Of a stretch of 10,936 nt of DNA, positions 6,907 to 10,936 are shown piece after piece. The number at the start of each line of letters is the position of its first letter. The stretch's first letter is position 1. A program made the translations under genes and the position numbers. Below the pieces are notes generated by a model, which saw nothing but the letters and a program-made list of their open reading frames with translations, made no database searches and was not told the origin of the DNA. Source of the stretch: CAWEHQ01 sp051001995 (GTDB taxonomy: Bacteria > Actinomycetota > Thermoleophilia > Solirubrobacterales > Thermoleophilaceae); the NCBI GenBank assembly GCA_051001995.1, contig JBPCMT010000051.1, positions 1 through 10,936 of the forward strand, read 5' to 3'.

Positions 6907-8834
6907 CCTGCCCTGTGCACGAGGCCGTGGATGTCACGCGCCACCTTCCCCGGCAGCCCCGGCACCGCCTCGAGCTCCTCGCGGCTCGCCTGAAGGAACC
7001 GCTCCGGCGACCCGAAATGGGTCAGGATCAGGCGCTTGCGCGCGGGGCCGACGCCTGGCAGCTCGTCGAGCACCGAGCGGGTCATCGCGCGGTCGCGGCG
7101 CCCGCGGTGGAACTCGACCGCGAAGCGGTGAGCCTCGTCGCGCACACGCTGGAGGAGCTGGAGCGGGGCGCTGTCGTGGGAAAGCCGGAGCGGCTCGGTC
7201 GCGCCGGGCGTGAACACCTCCTCGATCCGTTTGGCGAGGCTGACGACCGCCACGCCGAGATCACGGAACGGCTCGAGCTCGCGCAGGCCGGAGGAGAGCT
7301 GCCCCCTCCCCCCGTCGATCACGATCAGCGCCGGCGCGGCCGCGAAGCTCGCGTCGTAGCTCTTCTCGTGCGGCGAGCGCTCGCGCTGGGCCGTGTACTG
7401 GGCCATCCGCCGGGACAGCACCTCCGCCATCGCCGCGAAGTCGTCCTGCACGGCCCCGCGGATCGCGAAGCGGCGGTAGTCCGACTTCTTCGGCGCGCCG
7501 CCCTCGAAGACCACCATCGAGGCGACGGTATGCGTCTCGCCGAGGTTCGAGATGTCGAAGCACTCGATCCGCATCGGGATCGCGGGCAGTCCGAGCGACT
7601 GCTGCAGGCCCTCGAGCGCGTCGATGCGCTGCACGCGCCGGCGCTCGGAGCGCAGGCGGTCCTGGTCGAGTGCGAGCTGGGCGTTGCGCTGGGCGAGCTC
7701 GAAGATGCGGCGCTTGTCGCCGCGCTCGGCGTGACGGACTTCGACGGGCGCGCCGCGCCGCTCGGCCAGCGCCTCGGCGAGCGTCGCGCGATCCTCGAGC
7801 GCACTCGACACCATCACCTGCGGCGGGATCGCGGGCGACGTCGCGTAGTACTGGAGGACGAACTCCTCGGCGACCTCGCCCTCGTCGCGCTCGGCCTGGT
7901 TCTCGAGGTAAAAGGAATGCCGGTCGGCGAGCACGCCGTCTCTGACCTGGAACACCTGCGCGTTCGCGTCCGTGCCGTCGAGGGCGACGGCGACCGCGTC
8001 GAGCGTCCCCACCGCCTCGTTCGAGATCCGCTGGCGCTCCAGCAGCGACCGGACAGCGCGCAGCCGGTTGCGAAAGTGCGCCGCCCGCTCGAACTCCTGC
8101 TCCTCGGCGGCGCGGCGCATCTCCTGGTCGAGATCGCGCTCGATCTGGCGGTAGCGGCCGGACAGGAAGGCCACGACCGCGTCGATGTTCTCCCGATACT
8201 CCTCGGGCGACACATAGCCCACACAGGGCGCCTGGCAGCGCTTGATGTAGTAGTCGAGGCAGGGGCTCCCGGACGCCCGGCCCGGCTCGGCACCGTCGCA
8301 GCTACGGTGCTGGAACACCTTGCCAAGCAGGTCGAGGGTCTCCCTGACGCGCTTCGCGCTCGAGAACGGCCCGAAGTAGGCGCGCCGGGTCCGATGGCGC
8401 TCGCGGGTGAAGTAGACGCGTGGGAAGTCCTCGTCGAGCGAGATCCCGATGTAGGGGTACGACTTGTCGTCGCGCAGGCGGACGTTGAAGGCGGGCCGGT
8501 GGCGCTTGATGAAGTTCTGCTCGGCGAGAAGCGCCTCGGCCTCGGTCTCGGTCGCGACGAACTCGACGTTCTCGGTCTGGCGGACCATGTCCCCGAGCGC
8601 GCGTGTCGACGGCCTCGAGAAGTGCGACGCGACCCGCTTGCGAAGCGACTTGGCCTTCCCCACGTAGAGCACGCGCCGGCGCTTGCCGCGGAAGAGGTAG
8701 ACGCCGGGTGCGTCCGGGAGCGCGCGCCGCTGGGCGACGAGGCGCTCGTCGCGGCCCGTGCCCGTTCGGCCCTGGGCGCGCGCGTCGTCACGGGGCCCCG
8801 CGCCGTTCTCCCCGTGCTCTGACCGCTTCTCCAT
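6903..8834 (-). CDS. uvrC: UvrABC excinuclease subunit C
   Basis: The 643-residue protein makes both incisions flanking a DNA lesion after UvrA2-UvrB loading. Domains in order: GIY-YIG nuclease for the 3' cut (GVYLF at 44-48, YVGK at 57-60, catalytic Glu105 in LLAEQN); a four-cysteine cluster Cys179, Cys192, Cys200 and Cys204, of the kind reported to hold an iron-sulfur centre in E. coli UvrC; a UVR helix pair binding UvrB around 240-275; the RNase H-like nuclease for the 5' cut with Asp427 (ECFDIS), Asp507 (VIDGG) and His569 (DEAHR); and tandem helix-hairpin-helix DNA-binding motifs at 588-640. The frame is open to 9086, but the start is ATG at 8834, because the extension would lie antisense over the 73-codon gene at 8859. 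About 35 polar, charged residues precede the nuclease domain, more than in most relatives. The mRNA may be nearly leaderless. Confidence 0.96.
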   Translation of the reverse strand: MEKRSEHGENGAGPRDDARAQGRTGTGRDERLVAQRRALPDAPGVYLFRGKRRRVLYVGKAKSLRKRVASHFSRPSTRALGDMVRQTENVEFVATETEAEALLAEQNFIKRHRPAFNVRLRDDKSYPYIGISLDEDFPRVYFTRERHRTRRAYFGPFSSAKRVRETLDLLGKVFQHRSCDGAEPGRASGSPCLDYYIKRCQAPCVGYVSPEEYRENIDAVVAFLSGRYRQIERDLDQEMRRAAEEQEFERAAHFRNRLRAVRSLLERQRISNEAVGTLDAVAVALDGTDANAQVFQVRDGVLADRHSFYLENQAERDEGEVAEEFVLQYYATSPAIPPQVMVSSALEDRATLAEALAERRGAPVEVRHAERGDKRRIFELAQRNAQLALDQDRLRSERRRVQRIDALEGLQQSLGLPAIPMRIECFDISNLGETHTVASMVVFEGGAPKKSDYRRFAIRGAVQDDFAAMAEVLSRRMAQYTAQRERSPHEKSYDASFAAAPALIVIDGGRGQLSSGLRELEPFRDLGVAVVSLAKRIEEVFTPGATEPLRLSHDSAPLQLLQRVRDEAHRFAVEFHRGRRDRAMTRSVLDELPGVGPARKRLILTHFGSPERFLQASREELEAVPGLPGKVARDIHGLVHRAG

Positions 8835-8858
8835 CCCGGACCGGTTATACCTAGCCCC
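8835..8858. promoter_or_regulatory. 24-bp divergent start region with shared AT-rich core
   Basis: Only 24 bp separate the uvrC ATG (8834, minus) from the small membrane-protein ATG (8859, plus). The core GGTTATACC (8843-8851) is the only AT-rich patch nearby. On the minus strand it reads TATAAC, ending 9 nt before the uvrC ATG; on the plus strand it reads TATACC, ending 7 nt before the small-gene ATG. Both would place transcription starts at or just before the start codon, giving leaderless or near-leaderless messages. No -35 match is evident for either, and no Shine-Dalgarno fits in the spacer. Confidence 0.4.
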
Positions 8859-9080
8859 ATGATCCGCAGACTGGGCGGGGGCGTCCTGACATTGATCGCG
8901 ATCGCGGTCATCGTGGTCGTGGCGGCGATCCCACTCCTGTTCGTCTTCCGGTCGACCTGCCAGGAGGGCGGCGAGAAGGCGACCAAGTACAGCTTGGTGC
9001 CGCCGTGGGACGACCCGCCCGCCGACTGCCGCGACAATCAGCGTGGCTACGAGTTCCTGCTGGACGAGGTCGGGCTCTAG
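8859..9080 (+). CDS. small single-pass membrane protein, unknown function
   Basis: This 73-residue protein is not recognised. A basic start (MIRR) is followed by a strongly hydrophobic segment at about residues 9-30, rich in Ile, Val, Ala and Leu, long enough for one membrane helix; by the positive-inside rule the N-terminus is cytoplasmic. The remaining ~43 residues are polar and outside the membrane, with Cys34 and Cys57, a YSLVPPWDDPP stretch and an acidic end. Cys34 lies after the helix rather than in a lipobox, so a lipoprotein is unlikely; a disulfide between the two cysteines is possible. Third codon positions are strongly G/C and the composition is protein-like, which supports a real gene although it is short. 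It is the only plus-strand gene seen, divergent from uvrC and convergent with the pilin/hydrolase gene. Confidence 0.75.
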   Translation: MIRRLGGGVLTLIAIAVIVVVAAIPLLFVFRSTCQEGGEKATKYSLVPPWDDPPADCRDNQRGYEFLLDEVGL

Positions 9081-9099
9081 GCGCACCTCCGGTTGCGTC
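9080..9099 (+). terminator. imperfect hairpin between convergent genes
   Basis: Directly at the stop of the small membrane-protein gene, GGCGCACC can pair with GGTTGCGTC through one bulged T and one G-T pair around a 3-nt loop. No T-run follows. The 60 bp between the convergent stops (9081-9140) also contain a weak CTTGC...GCAAG pair (9102-9119). Either could end transcription with Rho or in both directions, but the evidence is thin. Confidence 0.22.
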
Positions 9100-9140
9100 G
9101 CCTTGCCGCTCTGTGCAAGCCCCCTCGAGTCGGACTTCCA

Positions 9141-10487
9141 CTACTCCACGAGCCGCACCTCGAACGTCAACCCGGTCGCGAGCGCGTCGCCGCCGATCAG
9201 CGCGAGGATCTTCGCCACGTAGGCCTGCGTCTCGGGATAGGGCGGCACGCAGCCGCACGCCTCGACCGGCGCCGGTCCCGCGTTGTACGCCGCGAGTGCC
9301 AGCGGGACCGACCCGAACTGACGCAGGAGGTCGTGCATCAGGTGCGCTTGGGCGTCGATCGCCTCGTCAGGGTCGAAGGGGTCGTCGAGGCCGTAGGCCG
9401 CGGCCGTCGCCGGCATGAACTGCGCGATCCCCTGCGCTCCCGCCGGCGAGACCGCGTCGGGGTTGAAGCCCGACTCGACGTAGATCTGAGCCGAGATCAG
9501 CGCGGCCGAGACGCTCCAGCGTCGCGACGCGGCGATGATCGCCTGCCGGTACTCGGCCGGGACGTACGCGGGGACCGCGCTGCCGCCCCGCGGCGGGTCG
9601 ATGCCGAAGCCGACCGACGTGCTCCCAGGGCTGCGGACGTAGCCGTAGTGCCAGGGCTCCCAGGAGTAGCGCTGGTCGAACCCGAAGCGTTCGGCGTTTC
9701 GCGAGAGCCAGTCGTAGGCGTCGGGCGGCCCAAGATCGAGCTCGGTCCCGTAGCGGTGGAGACTCTCCCCCGGCGGCGCGACGTACTTCGGGTCGGGGTT
9801 CTCCGCGTACAGCTCGGCCTGCTCGGAGTCCGAGCGAAAGGCGCTCGTGATCGTCAGCGAGATGCCCGCCTCGCGCTTCGCGGCCGCCTCCATACGGTCG
9901 AAGGCCTGGGCGACGTCCGGGCGCATCGGCTTTCCCTGGCGGTAGGCGAACGGCCCCTGGTACTCCCCGCCGGCTCCGTCGAGGTCGCCTGTCACGACGG
10001 GAATCAGCTCGGCCACGGCGCGTCCCTCGACCTCGACGTGCCTGAGCGTCTGCCCGTTCGAGTCCGCTCCCGCGAGCCGCAACTCCTGCTCGCCGCGCAC
10101 GATCGCCCGGACGCGCAGCGGCGCGAGCCCGTCGCCGCCGGACAGCCGCACGTCGCCGGTCGCGAGCGCAAAGCCGTTCTTGCGCGCCGCCCTCACCGCC
10201 GCGGCCTCGGCGAGCGCGACGAACTCGTCGCGGTCGAGGTGGCGGGGATTGGCGGCGCCGGAGCGCAGGTAGGGCGGCTCGAGCAGCCGCGGGTAGGCGT
10301 CGCGCATCGCGTGGGCCGCCGAGATCGAGGCCAGGTCGGCGGCCCGCTGGTGGCGACCCTTGCCGGTCAACCCCTGGCCGATCGCGCCGAGGATCAGCGT
10401 CCCCGTGATCAGCGCCCCCGCGAGCCCGAGGAGTAGGACGATCGCCTGACCCGATTCCGCGCCCAGGCGAGCTCGCAACGAGCTCAC
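9141..10487 (-). CDS. TadE/TadG-like anchor fused to VanY carboxypeptidase and SLT lytic transglycosylase
   Basis: The 448-residue envelope protein appears to carry two peptidoglycan-cleaving domains. Residues 1-61 resemble actinobacterial TadE/TadG-like pseudopilins: SGQAIVLLL opening, a membrane helix at about 14-40, then RHQRAADLASISAAHA; residues 62-165 fit the rest of such a domain. The usual pilin Glu at +5 is Leu18. Residues ~175-290 are a VanY-type D,D-carboxypeptidase: SAFRS at 215-219, zinc ligands His244 and Asp251 (SLHRYGTELDL) and His280, and catalytic Glu277 in EPWHYGYV. Residues ~305-435 are an SLT transglycosylase: catalytic Glu338 in YVESGFNP, AGAQGIAQFMP at 349-359 and AAYNAGP at 399-405; Cys411 and Cys413 are close by. 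Start: GTG at 10487, preceded by GAGGAG at 6-nt spacing and overlapping the upstream stop as GTGA; the GTG at 10511 lacks this support. It is coupled to the CpaE-like gene, suggesting a Tad-type pilus role. Confidence 0.88.
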   Translation of the reverse strand: MSSLRARLGAESGQAIVLLLGLAGALITGTLILGAIGQGLTGKGRHQRAADLASISAAHAMRDAYPRLLEPPYLRSGAANPRHLDRDEFVALAEAAAVRAARKNGFALATGDVRLSGGDGLAPLRVRAIVRGEQELRLAGADSNGQTLRHVEVEGRAVAELIPVVTGDLDGAGGEYQGPFAYRQGKPMRPDVAQAFDRMEAAAKREAGISLTITSAFRSDSEQAELYAENPDPKYVAPPGESLHRYGTELDLGPPDAYDWLSRNAERFGFDQRYSWEPWHYGYVRSPGSTSVGFGIDPPRGGSAVPAYVPAEYRQAIIAASRRWSVSAALISAQIYVESGFNPDAVSPAGAQGIAQFMPATAAAYGLDDPFDPDEAIDAQAHLMHDLLRQFGSVPLALAAYNAGPAPVEACGCVPPYPETQAYVAKILALIGGDALATGLTFEVRLVE

Positions 10488-10936
10488 CAGTCGCTCCTCA
10501 CGGCCTCGCACAGTGAGGCCAGCCCGGCGATTCCCCCGCCCAGCGTCCCGCGATGGTCGCGGCCGGCCAGGGCGAGCCGCGCCCCGACACGCGAGCGCCC
10601 GAGCGTGATCTCGGCGCGACCGCTCCAGCCGTCGGCCTGGTCCTCACCAGCGCCGTTGAGGACGACTAGCGGAGGAGGCCCGATCCGGGCGAGCGAGAAA
10701 GCGACCACCGTCGCCAGCGCCGGCTCGACGTCCGCGGACGCGACGAGCAAAGCGTGGTCTGCGAGCGAGAGGGGCACGCCGGGCGGCTGGCCGTGGCCCA
10801 CGTCCAGCACCAGCGGCGCCAGGTGGCGCACGGCGTCGACCAGTCGCGCCTGGTCGCCGCCCTCGACGAGGCAGAGGCGGCCGGCCGAGCGCAGAGCGCG
10901 CCCGTCCCCGGCGCCGACGGCCCGCGCCAGGCGGGC
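10484..10936 (-). CDS. CpaE/TadZ-like (MinD-type) pilus ATPase, C-terminal part (partial)
   Basis: The frame is open through the window edge, so the N-terminus is missing; 150 residues are visible. In the visible part, a hydrophobic strand ending in Asp (PLVLDVGHG, visible residues ~42-50) resembles the Walker B/switch region of MinD-type ATPases. Next comes DHALLVASADVEPALATVVAF, matching their usual strand-helix with a transported-residue pattern, and PPLVVLNGAG, at the place of the family's conserved Asn. The C-terminal GRAEITLGRSRVG and GLASL segments fit CpaE/TadZ and mycobacterial Ssd-like proteins, which localise Tad/Flp pilus machinery. The P-loop would lie outside the window, so activity cannot be judged. 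A GTG at 10831 is internal, not the start. The stop overlaps the next gene by four bases. A different ParA-family protein or an unrelated one remains possible. Confidence 0.55.
   Translation of the reverse strand, partial: ARLARAVGAGDGRALRSAGRLCLVEGGDQARLVDAVRHLAPLVLDVGHGQPPGVPLSLADHALLVASADVEPALATVVAFSLARIGPPPLVVLNGAGEDQADGWSGRAEITLGRSRVGARLALAGRDHRGTLGGGIAGLASLCEAVRSDW
10494..10499 (-). promoter_or_regulatory. Shine-Dalgarno deciding the start of the pilin/hydrolase fusion
   Basis: GAGGAG on the minus strand lies 6 nt before GTG at 10487, inside the end of the CpaE-like gene. This is one of only two strong ribosome binding sites in the window (the other precedes gap). It favours GTG at 10487 over the GTG at 10511 and removes eight residues ahead of the membrane segment. 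Confidence 0.7.

Noticed and set aside
6915..8822. 635-codon plus-strand open frame antisense to uvrC
   Set aside because: UvrC on the opposite strand has every catalytic motif; the antisense product is low-complexity and has no family features.
8835..8858. SOS (LexA) box controlling uvrC
   Set aside because: I looked for the actinobacterial GAAC-N4-GTTC pattern in the divergent region and did not find it.
8835..9086. Extended uvrC start at 9086
   Set aside because: The extra 84 codons lie antisense over a convincing small membrane-protein gene and have no UvrC similarity; ATG at 8834 gives a normal-sized protein.
9102..9119. Intrinsic terminator formed by CTTGC and GCAAG
   Set aside because: The stem is only 5 bp with an 8-nt loop and there is no T-tract on either strand.
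9093..10436. 447-codon plus-strand open frame antisense to the pilin/hydrolase fusion
   Set aside because: The minus-strand protein shows complete VanY and SLT active sites and a strong ribosome site; the plus-strand frame has only biased Arg/Val/Gly-rich sequence.
1..10936. CRISPR array, tRNA or rRNA gene, insertion sequence or prophage gene
   Set aside because: Reading both strands showed no regularly spaced repeats, no cloverleaf-like segment, no transposase or integrase motif and no terminal inverted repeats.

Overview
The window is a high-GC, gene-dense bacterial segment. GTG and TTG starts are frequent and neighbouring genes overlap by a few bases. The gene order (uvrC, rapZ, then gap-pgk-tpiA) and the flavour of the proteins point to an actinobacterium. 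My best guess is a deep-branching lineage such as the Thermoleophilia, but this is inference from gene order and remembered family features, with no database comparison.

From 8834 down to 44 the minus strand carries seven co-directional housekeeping genes: uvrC (nucleotide excision repair), rapZ/yvcJ (P-loop nucleotide-binding regulator), gap, pgk, tpiA and gpmI (triose-phosphate interconversion and lower glycolysis), and tgt (queuosine in tRNA). Spacing is tight: 29 bp uvrC-rapZ, 106 bp rapZ-gap, 18 bp gap-pgk, 8-nt overlap pgk-tpiA, 4-nt overlap tpiA-gpmI and 46 bp gpmI-tgt. Two breaks look regulatory. The rapZ-gap gap holds two inverted repeats and the strong Shine-Dalgarno of gap. The gpmI-tgt gap holds a 7-bp GC-rich hairpin. 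The yvcK (glmR) and whiA genes that usually sit between rapZ and gap in actinobacteria are absent here.

A single small gene (8859-9080, plus strand) encodes a 73-residue protein with one membrane helix. It diverges from uvrC across only 24 bp, which contain one AT-rich patch that could serve as a -10 element for either strand.

The right end (9141-10936, minus strand) belongs to a different system. A partial gene resembling the C-terminal half of a CpaE/TadZ (MinD-like) pilus ATPase overlaps, by GTGA, a 448-residue protein. That protein joins a TadE/TadG-like membrane-anchored pseudopilin region, a VanY-type D,D-carboxypeptidase domain and an SLT lytic transglycosylase domain. It looks like a cell-wall-opening enzyme built into a Tad/Flp-type pilus or secretion apparatus, and is the most unusual item in the window.

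No rRNA, tRNA, CRISPR array, insertion sequence, prophage gene or long repeat was seen. The longest stretch without a gene is 106 bp.
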